The position numbers and the translations under genes were made by a program. Shown in pieces: positions 35,661 to 45,026 of a stretch of DNA of 64,000 nt (positions within the stretch are counted from its first letter, which is position 1; each line of letters opens with the position of its first letter). Origin of the DNA: JACNJF01 sp050288105 (GTDB taxonomy: Bacteria > Pseudomonadota > Gammaproteobacteria > GCA-001735895). The notes beneath the pieces were generated by a model, which saw only the letters and a program-made list of their open reading frames with translations, was not told where the DNA came from and did no database searches. The stretch is taken from positions 1-64,000 of the forward strand of contig JBNKDE010000016.1 of assembly GCA_050288105.1 (NCBI GenBank). Direction: 5' to 3'.

Positions 35661-38018
35661 TCAGTTAATCTCCTGTTGCAGGCGGGCGGCAGCAATTGCT
35701 GCCTGTCCCAGAGCCAGACCGCCGTCGTTAGCGGGGGTCTGGCGGTGAATAAGTACCTGTAAACCGCGTTCGGTCAACAGATGTTGGGTTAGTTTGAGCA
35801 GGGTAGGGTTTTGCATGACCCCGCCACTCAGCGCGACCGTGTTGATTTGGTGCTGTGCATTTAACTGCACCACCATGTCACTAATCATATGTGCCAGCGT
35901 GTGATGAAAACGTGCTGCAATCAATGCCCTGTCGCTATCCTGCGCCAGATCCTGTAACAGCGCCAGCCACATCTGGGCATTATCGATTAACGCGATATCC
36001 TGCTGCTGGATTGCGAACGGGTAGGGTGTAGCCTGTGCCAGCTGCCGGGGCTGGATTAAGGCTTCCAGTTCAATCGCCGCCTGGCCTTCGTAGCTGATGG
36101 CATCGGGGCATATGCCCAGCGCACCCGCCACCGCGTCGAACAGGCGTCCGCAGGATGAGCTTAAAGGTGCATTGGTGCGGGTTTCAATCATGCGTTGCAA
36201 GATATCCACAGGTTTCTGGTTTAGGTATTGAAACAGATCCAGCGCTGGGAATTGCTGATTGAGATCAAGCCAGTCGGCATTCTGGTACAACTGAGCAAAG
36301 GTATTGCGCCAGGGTTCCAGCATCGCTTTATGCGCGCCGGGCAGGGCGACCGGTTTAAAGCTACCCATGCGGGTAAAGTCGAGGTAATCAGCGAGCATAA
36401 ATTCGCCGCCCCACAGCGTACCATCATGCGCATAGCCCAGCCCATCCAGCGCGACTCCGATGACCGGGCCCTGATCGATGCGCCACTGGTTGTCCGCCAT
36501 GCAGGCCGCAATATGTGCATGATGATGTTGCACTTCGATCAGCGCCAGGTCCTGCTGTTCGGCCAGTTCGCGTCCTAGCTTGCTGGACAGGTATTCAGGG
36601 TGCTGGTCAATGACGATGGCTTCGGCTTTGAAATCATACAGGCGCTGGTATAAATCCAGGTTTTTCAGGTAATCCTGATAGGTCTGCAAGTTTTCCAGGT
36701 CACCCATGTGCTGTGACAGGGTGAGCTGCCTGCCGCGTAACAGTGCGAAGCAGTTTTTCAACTCGGCGCCCAGCGCCAGGATGCGGCTGTGTGCACTGAA
36801 ATCCTGCGCCAGCGTTAAAGGGGCTGGAGCAAAGCCGCGTGCGCGGCGATAGTACTGGGTCTGGCCATCGATGACGCGCAGCACTGAATCGTCGATGCGG
36901 TTGACGATAGCGCGGTTATGCATCAGGAAAAAGTCTGCGATATCTGACAGCTTTTCCAGCGCCTGCTGGTTGTCAATGCACTGAGGCTCATGCGATGCAT
37001 TACCTGAAGTCAGCACGATAGGGTTATCCAGTTGTTGCATCAGTAAATGATGCAACGGCGAATAAGGTAGCATGAAGCCGAGTGATTGTTGCCCCGCTGC
37101 AATCTGGTCGGACAAATCACCATCGACTTCATGTTGCTGCATCACCAGTATCGGCGCTGCCGGGCTGGCAAGCAGTTGCTGCTCCAGTTCTGATAGCTGG
37201 CAGTAGCGTTTAATTTGCTCGATATTTGCTGCCATCAAAGCCAGCGCTTTGGCTGGTCGTTGCTTGCGCTGGCGTAGCGTGCGGACTGCTTTGTCGTTGG
37301 TCGCATCGCAGGCGAGCTGGAACCCGCCAATACCCTTGATTGCAATAATATAGCCTTGCTGAATCAGGCTGGCGCTATGGGCAATGATGTCCTGGCATAG
37401 CACCAGGTTACCCTCGTTATCGCACAGCTGTAAAACCGGGCCACAGTCAGGACAGGCATTGGGCTGGGCATGAAAACGTCGGTCGTTTGGGTCCTGGTAT
37501 TCCTGCAAACAGCTGGGGCATTGCTGGAATTTATCCATGCTGGTGAACTGCCGGTCATAGGGAATATTACGCACGATACTCAGGCGCGGACCGCAGTGGG
37601 TGCAGTTGGTAAATGCATAGCCATAGCGACGATTGTGTGGATCGTTGATGTCATCCAGGCAGGCCTGACAGGTTGCTGCATCAGCGACGACTGCGGTGTT
37701 GATTTCACCACTCGGGCTGTGCAGGATGCTGAAGTCCTGGTATTCGCTTTCATCGCTGGCAGCTAGGCAATCTATGGAGTCAATATGTGCCAGTGGTGGT
37801 GGGTTCTGCTGTAGTAGCTGGATAAAGCGATCAACGTCAGCCTGTTCTGCCTGCAGTACGATCAGTACCCCGTCACCATCGTTTTGCACGCTGCCGCAAA
37901 GTCCGAGCTGTTGCGCCAGTCGGTAAACGGTAGGCCGGAAGCCAACACCCTGCACCTGTCCACGCACGCGTATCTGCTGGCATGTGGGTGGTGAAATATG
38001 CGGGCAGGCGGTATTCAT
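35661..38018 (-). CDS. hypF: Carbamoyltransferase HypF
   Basis: A 785-residue protein that activates carbamoyl phosphate and hands the carbamoyl to HypE for CN synthesis. Domains in order: acylphosphatase (about 10-100, with RGQVQGVGFRPTVYRLA), two zinc fingers (CQACLDDIND and CTHCGP, then CPSCLQEY and CPDCGP), YrdC-like (about 200-390, RQRKQRPAKALALM) and Kae1-like (about 420-785, with VQHHHAHIAACM and VALDGLGYAHDGT). The length is standard. It starts 1 bp after the hupV gene ends, so the genes are tightly coupled. Confidence 0.97.
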   Translation of the reverse strand: MNTACPHISPPTCQQIRVRGQVQGVGFRPTVYRLAQQLGLCGSVQNDGDGVLIVLQAEQADVDRFIQLLQQNPPPLAHIDSIDCLAASDESEYQDFSILHSPSGEINTAVVADAATCQACLDDINDPHNRRYGYAFTNCTHCGPRLSIVRNIPYDRQFTSMDKFQQCPSCLQEYQDPNDRRFHAQPNACPDCGPVLQLCDNEGNLVLCQDIIAHSASLIQQGYIIAIKGIGGFQLACDATNDKAVRTLRQRKQRPAKALALMAANIEQIKRYCQLSELEQQLLASPAAPILVMQQHEVDGDLSDQIAAGQQSLGFMLPYSPLHHLLMQQLDNPIVLTSGNASHEPQCIDNQQALEKLSDIADFFLMHNRAIVNRIDDSVLRVIDGQTQYYRRARGFAPAPLTLAQDFSAHSRILALGAELKNCFALLRGRQLTLSQHMGDLENLQTYQDYLKNLDLYQRLYDFKAEAIVIDQHPEYLSSKLGRELAEQQDLALIEVQHHHAHIAACMADNQWRIDQGPVIGVALDGLGYAHDGTLWGGEFMLADYLDFTRMGSFKPVALPGAHKAMLEPWRNTFAQLYQNADWLDLNQQFPALDLFQYLNQKPVDILQRMIETRTNAPLSSSCGRLFDAVAGALGICPDAISYEGQAAIELEALIQPRQLAQATPYPFAIQQQDIALIDNAQMWLALLQDLAQDSDRALIAARFHHTLAHMISDMVVQLNAQHQINTVALSGGVMQNPTLLKLTQHLLTERGLQVLIHRQTPANDGGLALGQAAIAAARLQQEIN

Positions 38019-39479
38019 CTAGTGCACCGTACAAACCATGCAGGGATCGAAAGAGCGGATAATGTGCTGGATGCTGGCATCGATAGTTCGCTCGTTTTCG
38101 ATAACCGTGTCCTGTAATGCCTGTTCGAGCGCACCAGGTTGTTGCTGCATATCGCGCGGCGAAAAATTCCAGGTCGTTGGTGCGATGATCTGGTAATTCA
38201 GGATGCGACCATTGCGGATTCGCAGCCAGTGACCCAGACTGCCACGCGCAGCTTCCACCATGCCTGCACCCTGCGCTTCATCCGGGACTTTGCGGTTATC
38301 GCAGTAGGGGGCACCTGGGGTGAGCTGCTTTACCCAGCGTTCCATTTGTGGCACTACCAGTGCCAGTTCCAGCAGGCGTGCGACCACGCGGTTCTGCACA
38401 TTACCGCCTGACTCGGCAACCAGTGCGCGGATTAAGGGGTGACCGTGCACTTGCTGGCGTGCCAGTGCACCGACTTCCATCACCTGTTGATTGAGTCGCG
38501 GTGCCTTGCACCAGCTATAACCGGTGCTGTCATCGCTGTCCGGGATGGTACTACCGTGATACGGATGTCGGGGTTCCAGACGTGAATTCATCCAGCTATG
38601 GCTGATGTCTTCGCGGATATCATCGGGGTTTAACTCAGCAAATGCCTGCTGCCATACACCGCGTCGGAATAAATGCTGTTGCTCCAGCGGGTAAGCCCCA
38701 TAGCTCATAAACTGGTTGCTAGCACCACCCAACGTGTGCAGATTCAGGTCACGCGCAATATTCAGGAAACGCGCAAAATCCGTGTGTGGGTTTTGATCGA
38801 TAAGGTTCCACAGTTGCTCAGGTGAGGCGAGTTCAGCAAGCTGTTCCAGTTCGCAGCCAAATAGCACATCCTGCAGGAAGTGACGAAACGCGACAATCGT
38901 TGTGGATAAGCGGATTCGTTCCTGCGGCTCGACTGGGCGCGTGGTTCCTCCTGGCTGGATTGCCAGTGAGTGCGGCCATTTGCCTGCCAGTATCCCGGTC
39001 AGGTGCAGGAAAGAAGCGCGTGCCGGTAACACCTGATTGCTGCATTGGCCGAGCTGTGCCTTAAAGCGCTGCTGCGTGTCCGCAAACCAGGTTTTTTGCT
39101 GGTAACAGTCGCGCGCGAAATCGGGCATGAAAAACAGGTAAAAATGGGTCAGGTGGTCGGCCAGGTTTTCTGCGGCAAGGATCAGGTTGGTAGCCAGTTG
39201 CCCATTCGGCGTGGGCTGTATGCCCTGCGCTTCGGCCAGTGCGCTGGCGGCGGCAACCGATTGTGAAACCGAGCAAATGCCACAGATGCGCGGTGTATAA
39301 ACCAGCGCATCGCGCGGGTCCTTGCCGTGCAGGATCTGTTCGTAGCCTCGAAACAGCGGGGCGTTTACCCAGGCCGCAGTGATACGCTTATCATCCGCTT
39401 CGATCTGTACTTCCAGATCGCCTTCCACGCGATTAAACGGCCCCAGCAAACGGCGATCAGGACGATTCGATTCAGACAT
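38019..39479 (-). CDS. hupV: Regulatory (H2-sensing) [NiFe]-hydrogenase large subunit
   Basis: A 486-residue large subunit. The Ni ligand pairs are RICGICS (64-70) and the terminal DPCMVC. The chain ends two residues past the last Cys, at TVH, with no C-terminal peptide to be cleaved, which marks the HupV/HoxC group (2b) of H2 sensors, which are made without an endopeptidase step. It pairs with hupU just upstream and with the kinase gene hupT. The sensor passes information on H2 to HupT. Confidence 0.95.
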   Translation of the reverse strand: MSESNRPDRRLLGPFNRVEGDLEVQIEADDKRITAAWVNAPLFRGYEQILHGKDPRDALVYTPRICGICSVSQSVAAASALAEAQGIQPTPNGQLATNLILAAENLADHLTHFYLFFMPDFARDCYQQKTWFADTQQRFKAQLGQCSNQVLPARASFLHLTGILAGKWPHSLAIQPGGTTRPVEPQERIRLSTTIVAFRHFLQDVLFGCELEQLAELASPEQLWNLIDQNPHTDFARFLNIARDLNLHTLGGASNQFMSYGAYPLEQQHLFRRGVWQQAFAELNPDDIREDISHSWMNSRLEPRHPYHGSTIPDSDDSTGYSWCKAPRLNQQVMEVGALARQQVHGHPLIRALVAESGGNVQNRVVARLLELALVVPQMERWVKQLTPGAPYCDNRKVPDEAQGAGMVEAARGSLGHWLRIRNGRILNYQIIAPTTWNFSPRDMQQQPGALEQALQDTVIENERTIDASIQHIIRSFDPCMVCTVH

Positions 39480-39481
39480 AC

Positions 39482-40489
39482 TCAGCCCTCATCCTTTTCA
39501 TCGTGCATCCCGGGAGAGATGCGAATATGATCAGACACCGCATTCACTTTCAGGCGTTTGGGTGTCGCAGCCTTGGAAAGGGAGGCGAGTGCGACAAACC
39601 AGGCTTTGGGCATATCGCTGGGTAAACCGATCGGGATGCCGGCGATTTTCGGGGTCTCGGCAAAGCAGTGACTAGGTTCCTCAAATTCCGGCGCAGTACA
39701 GTTGATACAGGCGTAGCCACCACGCAGGCAGGAGCCTTCACCATTCCACAGCCGGGTATTGCAATCGGCGCGTGCCTGGGTGCCAAGGCAGCCCATGTGT
39801 TCCATCATGCATCCCTGGTCGGAAGGGTTATGCGCACTGGCCTTGAATTCATAGTATTCATTACGCGGACAACCATGATGCACCAGATGGTTGGTATAAC
39901 TGCGTGGACGGTTGTAGCTATCGAGCTGGGATTTATCCAGGCCCTGTTGTGAAAGCTGGATCAGGGTTTCTATGACCCAGTTTGGGTGCGTTGGGCAACC
40001 GGCGATATTTACCACCGGCAGCTGGCCTGCACTGCGCCAGTTAGCACCCAGCAGGCCTCCGCTATGTTGGCCTTCGTATTGCAGGCCGCAGGCTTCGCCA
40101 GGATTACCGCCTGCGCTGGTGATGCCACCGAATGCGGCACAATTTCCAATGGCGATGGTGTAGTGGGCTTTTTCAGAAAGCGATTTAATGACATCGAACA
40201 TCGGACGTTTGCTGCCGCTTAACAGGTGAAAGCGCCCCGTACCTGCCGGGCCCATCATCACCGAGCCTTCCAGGCATAGCGCATGCAGGGTGATTTCATC
40301 GTTTTCAATTTGATGCAATAACTCAAAAAACTCATTACCGCAGGCTTCGCTTAAGGAAGGGTGCCAGAGTAAATTGATATGGCTGTGGCGTAGCGACTGG
40401 TAGAAATCTGGTGACTCGGCATTTAATGCCGACATACTGCAGCCGCCGCAACCGCCAGACTGTAACCACAGTATATTAAAGTCGCTCAT
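39482..40489 (-). CDS. hupU: Regulatory (H2-sensing) [NiFe]-hydrogenase small subunit
   Basis: The start is taken at the ATG at 40487-40489 (MSDFNILWLQ), which overlaps the hupT stop region. The 335-residue protein has proximal-cluster cysteines in QSGGCGGCSMS (Cys14 and Cys17), GNCAAFGG, and further Fe-S ligands in GCPTHPNW, HHGCPRNEYYEF and ACINC. There is no Tat signal, as expected for cytoplasmic HupU/HoxB. Together with hupV it forms the H2 sensor. Confidence 0.95.
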   Translation of the reverse strand: MSDFNILWLQSGGCGGCSMSALNAESPDFYQSLRHSHINLLWHPSLSEACGNEFFELLHQIENDEITLHALCLEGSVMMGPAGTGRFHLLSGSKRPMFDVIKSLSEKAHYTIAIGNCAAFGGITSAGGNPGEACGLQYEGQHSGGLLGANWRSAGQLPVVNIAGCPTHPNWVIETLIQLSQQGLDKSQLDSYNRPRSYTNHLVHHGCPRNEYYEFKASAHNPSDQGCMMEHMGCLGTQARADCNTRLWNGEGSCLRGGYACINCTAPEFEEPSHCFAETPKIAGIPIGLPSDMPKAWFVALASLSKAATPKRLKVNAVSDHIRISPGMHDEKDEG

Positions 40490-40490
40490 C

Positions 40491-41858
40491 TCAGGCGGCC
40501 TCCAGTGGCAGGCTGAGCACAAATTCAACACCCTGTTGCAGGTTGTGCACAGTCAGATCTCCCTGGCATTGTTCCGTTGCCAGCCCGTAACTGATGTATA
40601 ACCCCAGTCCGGTACCACTGCCTACCGATTTGGTAGTGAAAAAGGGGTCGAAGACCTTGACAATGTCTGAGGGTTTGATGCCATGCCCATTATCGCGAAT
40701 AGCAATCTCAATGGTGTTTTTAGCAATCTGGATCGCAATCGCGAGCGCGGGGTTGTCGGTATCCAGCATGGCATCTACCGCGTTCTGGATCAGGTTGATC
40801 AGGATCTGGTGGATATAACCCTCGTTGTTGGTGATTAACAAGGAGGCAGGAAAATCATGCGACATTTCGGGTTTGATCGGTGCCGATTTGAGTACCCAGG
40901 AAACGGCGCGATTGATCACGGGTATCAGGTCAAATTCGGTTTTTTTGCTTTCCTGCGGCGTGGTGAAGCGGCGCAGGTTCTGTACGATTTCGCTGACTCG
41001 CTCGGCGCCTTCCAGTGAACCTTCAACCAGTGGTTCGATGTCATCCATCATCGCATCAATACGTAATTCCTTACGCAGCTCGTCACGCTGCGTTTGGGAT
41101 ATATTACTGTGCACTGCGTCGATGTAGCGTTTGAATTTCTGCTGATAGTTTTTTAATGCATGCATATTGGCAAACAGGAAGCTGATCGGGTTGTTCAGCT
41201 CATGAGCGACACCAGCGACCAGGCGACCGAGTGAGGCCATTTTTTCCGACTGGATCAATTGCAACTGGGCAGTTTTTAATTCTTCGTGCGCTTTGTGCAG
41301 TGCTGAGTAAGCCTTGCGTAATTCACCCAGTGGGCGGCCGGTTATCACCAGTCCGGACAGGCGGTTCTTATGGTCGTAACGCGCGTTGCAGTTGATCGCC
41401 ATTGGTACGTTCTGGCGCCTGCTGTCGATCAGGTCCACTTCGCAATCGATCAGTGAGTTGGAACGGATATGCTCGGCGAAATCGGCGATCATCGGCTGGT
41501 GCTTGTCGGCAAACAGCTGGTGCAGGGAGCGTCCCTTAAGTTCGCTGTCGGCGCTGCCTATCAGGTCGGTCAGGGCCTGGTTGACCTGCTGGATACGGCC
41601 ATTGATGTCGCACACGATGAGGATATCGGAGATCGATGAGATCACGCTGTTGATGAAGGTTTGCGCATTTTCCAGCGCAGAGTTTTTTTCTTCCAGCTCC
41701 ACCTGGTAGCGCACCAGGTCGGCATAGATACTGTCCATTTGCTGGATTACTTCAATCCAGGCTTTATCATCAGCACGACGCACCTGCTGGCTGAGGTCAT
41801 CAGGCAGGCCGGCCTGATTGGTCAGGCTGCTTGCGTTATGTGGCAGGGGTTCGCTCAT
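40491..41858 (-). CDS. hupT: PAS sensor histidine kinase HupT/HoxJ
   Basis: A 455-residue soluble kinase: PAS domain at about 70-180 (ISDILIVCDINGRIQQVN), phosphoacceptor His219 in AGVAHELNNPISF, and an ATPase domain with the N box NLIQNAVDAM, G1 DNGHGI and G2 GTGLGLYIS. The gene order next to hupU and the regulator gene identifies it as HupT/HoxJ, which interacts with HupUV. In Cupriavidus and Rhodobacter the phosphorylated regulator is inactive and H2 stops kinase action; the same sign is likely here but not proven. Confidence 0.93.
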   Translation of the reverse strand: MSEPLPHNASSLTNQAGLPDDLSQQVRRADDKAWIEVIQQMDSIYADLVRYQVELEEKNSALENAQTFINSVISSISDILIVCDINGRIQQVNQALTDLIGSADSELKGRSLHQLFADKHQPMIADFAEHIRSNSLIDCEVDLIDSRRQNVPMAINCNARYDHKNRLSGLVITGRPLGELRKAYSALHKAHEELKTAQLQLIQSEKMASLGRLVAGVAHELNNPISFLFANMHALKNYQQKFKRYIDAVHSNISQTQRDELRKELRIDAMMDDIEPLVEGSLEGAERVSEIVQNLRRFTTPQESKKTEFDLIPVINRAVSWVLKSAPIKPEMSHDFPASLLITNNEGYIHQILINLIQNAVDAMLDTDNPALAIAIQIAKNTIEIAIRDNGHGIKPSDIVKVFDPFFTTKSVGSGTGLGLYISYGLATEQCQGDLTVHNLQQGVEFVLSLPLEAA

Positions 41859-43327
41859 ATCGCCCTTAAGGGTTCAAGATTGGTGTTTTTCTCCAGCCCG
41901 TAACGCTCCAGTTTGTTGCGTAATCCAACGCGTGATAACCCCAGCTCCTGTGCGGCCTGGGTTTTGTTCCAGCGCAGGCGCATCAGGGTTTCTTTCAGGA
42001 TGCGTGCTTCAAGTGCTTCCACGCGTTCTTTCAGGGTGCCATCAATGCCGGTTAGCAGCATCATGTCGGCCTGCGATTCCTCTGGCGTGGCACGCAGGAT
42101 CTGCGGCGATACCAGATCAGAACCCAGATAATCATCCTGTCCCAGCACCAGCATGCGTTTGATTTCATTCTGCATCTCGCGCACGTTGCCGGGCCACTGG
42201 TAACTTTCAAAGCAATGCAACACTTCTTCGCTAATGCCTTTAACGCGCTTGCCGAGCTGTTCCATGGTCTGGTTCAGGATAGAAATCGCCAGCGGCGCGA
42301 TATCGGCGCGGCGTTCGCGTAGCGGCGGGATTTTTACCTCGAAGGTGGCGATGCGATAGAACAGGTCCTGACGGAATTTGCCGGTACGTACGTCTTCTTC
42401 CAGGTCACGGTTGGTGGCTGCCACCACGCGTACGTCGATGGGACGACGCTGGTTGCTGCCGAGCGGGCGGATTTCACCCTCCTGTATTACGCGTAGCAGC
42501 TTGACCTGGAACGCCGGTGAGGTTTCACCAATTTCATCCAGAAAGATCGTGCCACCGCTGGCGCGTTCGAACAGGCCAACGCGGTCTTCGATGGCGCCGG
42601 TAAAGGCGCCGCGTTTGTGACCGAACAACTCGCTTTCCAGCAACTCGTCCGGCAATGCACCGCAGTTTTCCGCCACGAAGGGTTTATCCTGGCGCAGGCT
42701 GTTGTAGTGCAGTGCACGAGCGCACAGCTCCTTACCGGTACCAGACTCACCACTGAGCAACACATTCACATCATAAGGCGCGACACTGCGCACCAGATTA
42801 CAGACATCGTTCATGCAGCTTTCGGGGCTGCGCACGATGCCCTGGTCCCAGTCATAGCGCGCCTTTAGCAGGCGACGTTTTTCGATCATCGCCTGTTCTA
42901 TGGTGTCGGGCTTGAGTTTGAGTTCGACTGCCAGTTGTTCGTTTTCTCGCTGTAATCTAAACAGCTCGACCGCGTTGTTGAGTTTGGTGATCAGTTCGTC
43001 CGGATGCCAGGGTTTGGTGATGTACTGGTAAATGCCACCCTTGTTGACGGCGTCGATAATATCTTCCGCTTCGGTGTAACCGGAGATGATAATACGCACC
43101 ACGTCGGGGTAGGTTTCGCGCACCTTTTGTGAGAACTCCACCCCGGTCATACCGGGCATGCGCTGGTCACACAGCATGACCTGTATCCATTGCTGTCGCA
43201 GGATCTGTTCTGCCTGTTCGGTATCAATGGCGGTAAATACCTCGAAACGGTCGCCAAGAATACGCTTGATAGATTCCAGTGAGCGCTGTTCGTCGTCCAC
43301 TACCAGAACGCTGGGTAATGCCGTCAT
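41855..43327 (-). CDS. hupR: Sigma-54-dependent response regulator HupR/HoxA
   Basis: The start is taken at the ATG at 43325-43327, supported by GGAG and AAGGA upstream. The 490-residue regulator has a receiver domain (1-120; phosphoacceptor Asp54 in LCDQRMPGM), an AAA+ domain (about 160-390) and a Fis-type helix-turn-helix (about 445-485, WNKTQAAQELGLSR). The AAA+ part carries the Walker A GESGTGKE, the sigma-54 loop GAFTGA, and Walker B GGTIFLDEIGE. It should activate the sigma-54 promoter before hupS at 50408-50425. It overlaps hupT by 4 bp. Confidence 0.95.
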   Translation of the reverse strand: MTALPSVLVVDDEQRSLESIKRILGDRFEVFTAIDTEQAEQILRQQWIQVMLCDQRMPGMTGVEFSQKVRETYPDVVRIIISGYTEAEDIIDAVNKGGIYQYITKPWHPDELITKLNNAVELFRLQRENEQLAVELKLKPDTIEQAMIEKRRLLKARYDWDQGIVRSPESCMNDVCNLVRSVAPYDVNVLLSGESGTGKELCARALHYNSLRQDKPFVAENCGALPDELLESELFGHKRGAFTGAIEDRVGLFERASGGTIFLDEIGETSPAFQVKLLRVIQEGEIRPLGSNQRRPIDVRVVAATNRDLEEDVRTGKFRQDLFYRIATFEVKIPPLRERRADIAPLAISILNQTMEQLGKRVKGISEEVLHCFESYQWPGNVREMQNEIKRMLVLGQDDYLGSDLVSPQILRATPEESQADMMLLTGIDGTLKERVEALEARILKETLMRLRWNKTQAAQELGLSRVGLRNKLERYGLEKNTNLEPLRAI

Positions 43328-43332
43328 TCCTT

Positions 43333-44268
43333 TTACTCCGCGACTGCCGCTACGGGTTGTTGTGGCTGGTAACCAAGCAGGCGGCTCTGGTGGGTAAGCC
43401 TGATCCACTGATACCACTGCTCCATGCCTTCGCCAGTCGTGGCTGATACCTTGAATACCTGAATGCCAGGATTGACCCGACGCGCGTATTCAATACATTT
43501 GTCGACATCAAACTGTAGGTAGGGCAGCAGGTCGATCTTGTTTAGCAGTAACAGGTCGGCGGCATGGAACATGTCCGGGTATTTGATCGGTTTGTCTTCA
43601 CCCTCGGTAATAGACAGGATGGCGACTTTGTGTGCTTCACCGAGATCAAAAGCAGCAGGGCAAACCAGGTTGCCCACGTTTTCGATAAACAGTACCGATT
43701 TATCCTGCGGTGACAGGTGATCCACCGCATGCCCAACCTGATGTGCATCCAGGTGACAGCCTTTGCCGGTATTGACCTGAATGGCGGAAACACCCGTAGC
43801 GCGGATGCGGTCGGCATCGTTGGAGGTTTCCTGGTCGCCTTCAATGACCGACAGCGGCATTTCGTCTTTCAGGTCATTCAGCGTGCGGGTGAGCAGGCTG
43901 GTTTTGCCGGAGCCTGGGCTGGATACCAGGTTCAGGGTCAGCATGCCCTGGCGCGTAAAGCGACTACGGTTTGCCTGCGCATATTCATTGTTTTTACCGA
44001 GGATGTCCTGCTCGATCTGCACCATACGCGACTGACTCATGCCGGGGGCATGTGCATGCGCGGGGCCGTGTCCGTAGTGGTGGTTATCGTCGTGCGTGTG
44101 CGGGTGGGAGTGGTCGTGATCATGATCGTGGCTATGACTGTGATCGTGCGCATGGTGTGAGTGGTCATGCGAGTGATTATGGTCATGGTGGTGATCATGA
44201 TGATGGGCGTGGTCGTGCTCGCCTTCTATTCGGCTTTCGCCTTCACCGCATCCGCATACTGTGCACAT
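43333..44268 (-). CDS. hypB: Nickel-insertion GTPase HypB
   Basis: A 311-residue GTPase that places nickel in the large subunit. It opens with MCTVCGCGEG, the N-terminal CxxCGC nickel site, followed by a very His-rich tract (about residues 18-73), usual for nickel storage. The G domain has the P loop VSSPGSGKTSLL (GSGKTS 119-124), SVIEGDQETSNDADRI, the Switch region FIENVGNLVCPAAFDLGE, and LLNKIDLLPY. It ends 5 bp before the hupR start, while its upstream side is separated from hypA by the repeat region. Confidence 0.96.
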   Translation of the reverse strand: MCTVCGCGEGESRIEGEHDHAHHHDHHHDHNHSHDHSHHAHDHSHSHDHDHDHSHPHTHDDNHHYGHGPAHAHAPGMSQSRMVQIEQDILGKNNEYAQANRSRFTRQGMLTLNLVSSPGSGKTSLLTRTLNDLKDEMPLSVIEGDQETSNDADRIRATGVSAIQVNTGKGCHLDAHQVGHAVDHLSPQDKSVLFIENVGNLVCPAAFDLGEAHKVAILSITEGEDKPIKYPDMFHAADLLLLNKIDLLPYLQFDVDKCIEYARRVNPGIQVFKVSATTGEGMEQWYQWIRLTHQSRLLGYQPQQPVAAVAE

Positions 44269-44360
44269 GGTTTTTCTCCGTTGTTGTTTGGTTTTGGCCT
44301 ACCTGTTTCTAATGGCCTTTAATTTGTGGGAAATGTATTTTTGTCACCTCCCGGGTTTAT

Positions 44361-44599
44361 GTTTCACACGCTTTGGCTTTCCTTGCTTCGTAACAGACTA
44401 CGAGTACGCGTGCGAGCCCCTTTTTTGCTTGTCCAAAAAAGAGGCGCAAAAAAGGACACCCCTACAATCCCTTCATCGTCAAAATCGTGCCCATATCGCG
44501 GTCGGCAGTGACGCGGGTCCAACCGCGACCCTGCCTAAAACGCCTTCCCTGGCGTTTTCCCCCGATATGAACACGATTTTGCCGCGGGCTTGAAAGGGG
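44361..44599 (+). repeat. Folded repeat element, copy L (239 bp)
   Basis: This element pairs, in inverted orientation, with 44771-45009; both are 239 bp. It begins GTTTCACACGC and ends GCCGCGGGCTTGAAAGGG. A closing stem CAAAATCGTG (44480-44489) / CACGATTTTG (44572-44581) is extended by CATATCG (44492-44498) / CGATATG (44563-44569). It encloses two hairpins: GGCAG...CTGCC (44504-44535) with tip CGCGG-GTCCAA-CCGCG, and AAAACGCC...GGCGTTTT (44537-44558). A separate hairpin CTTTTTTG/CAAAAAAG sits at 44420-44441. Its function is unknown; it could be a structured RNA or a mobile DNA element. Confidence 0.8.
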
Positions 44600-44630
44600 G
44601 GATTTCCTTCTTAGACCCACTACTAACTTT

Positions 44631-44755
44631 GTCATCGCGAGCGGCAGCGCGGCGATCTTTAAAAACCTTACCGAAGCCGGCTACCGCAAAGACTCCATTC
44701 CTTAACTTCCGAGAATGCTACAACCTTGTACGTATTTCCACGCAATGCGTGGGAA
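44631..44755. repeat. REP-like palindromes between the two folded elements
   Basis: Within the 171-bp spacer, 44631-44659 reads as a GC-rich repeat beginning GTCATCGCGAGCGGC, the same family as the REP at 48985. At 44736-44755 lies the palindrome TTCCACGCAATGCGTGGGAA, a motif widely dispersed in environmental proteobacteria. No gene is visible in the spacer. Confidence 0.6.
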
Positions 44756-44770
44756 CGATAAAAACTAATA

Positions 44771-45009
44771 CCCTTTCAAGCCCGCGGCAAAATAGTATCC
44801 AGGCCGGGGTCAAATGGCATGGATGCCATTTGAGGCTCAGCGCGGTTGGACCCGCGTCTGAGCCGACCCCGGACTGGGTGCTATTTTGACGACCCAAGGG
44901 CTTGTGGGGCGCGCTTTCTTTGGTGACTTTCTTTTCGCGCAAAAGAAAGTTACTCGCACGCCTGTACGTCAAAAAGCTACGGAGCAAGGACAGCTCTGGC
45001 GTGTGAAAC
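44771..45009 (-). repeat. Folded repeat element, copy R (239 bp, inverted)
   Basis: On the minus strand this copy aligns with copy L along its length, sharing GTTTCACACGC, the tip CGCGG-GTCCAA-CCGCG, and the end GCCGCGGGCTTGAAAGGG. Its stems have different sequences that pair just as well: CAAAATAG (44788-44795) / CTATTTTG (44881-44888); CCGGGGTC (44804-44811) / GACCCCGG (44865-44872); CAAATGGCAT (44811-44820) / ATGCCATTTG (44823-44832); GGCTCAG (44834-44840) / CTGAGCC (44858-44864). A further hairpin ACTTTCTTTT / AAAAGAAAGT is at 44926-44950. Small reading frames across it are repeat-derived and are not annotated. Confidence 0.8.
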
Positions 45010-45026
45010 CTTAATACGGCCAGTTG

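Noticed and set aside
44281..44360. Sigma-54 promoter before hypB
   Set aside because: No GG-N10-GC pair with matching flanks was found in the short gap before hypB.
44261..44593. Plus-strand reading frame of 110 codons over repeat copy L
   Set aside because: It shares VGSDAGPTA with the frame over copy R, but this follows from the conserved 18-base core; the stems change in compensating pairs rather than by codon.
44718..44987. Minus-strand reading frame of 89 codons over repeat copy R
   Set aside because: Repeat-derived and without a ribosome binding site; structure explains the conservation.
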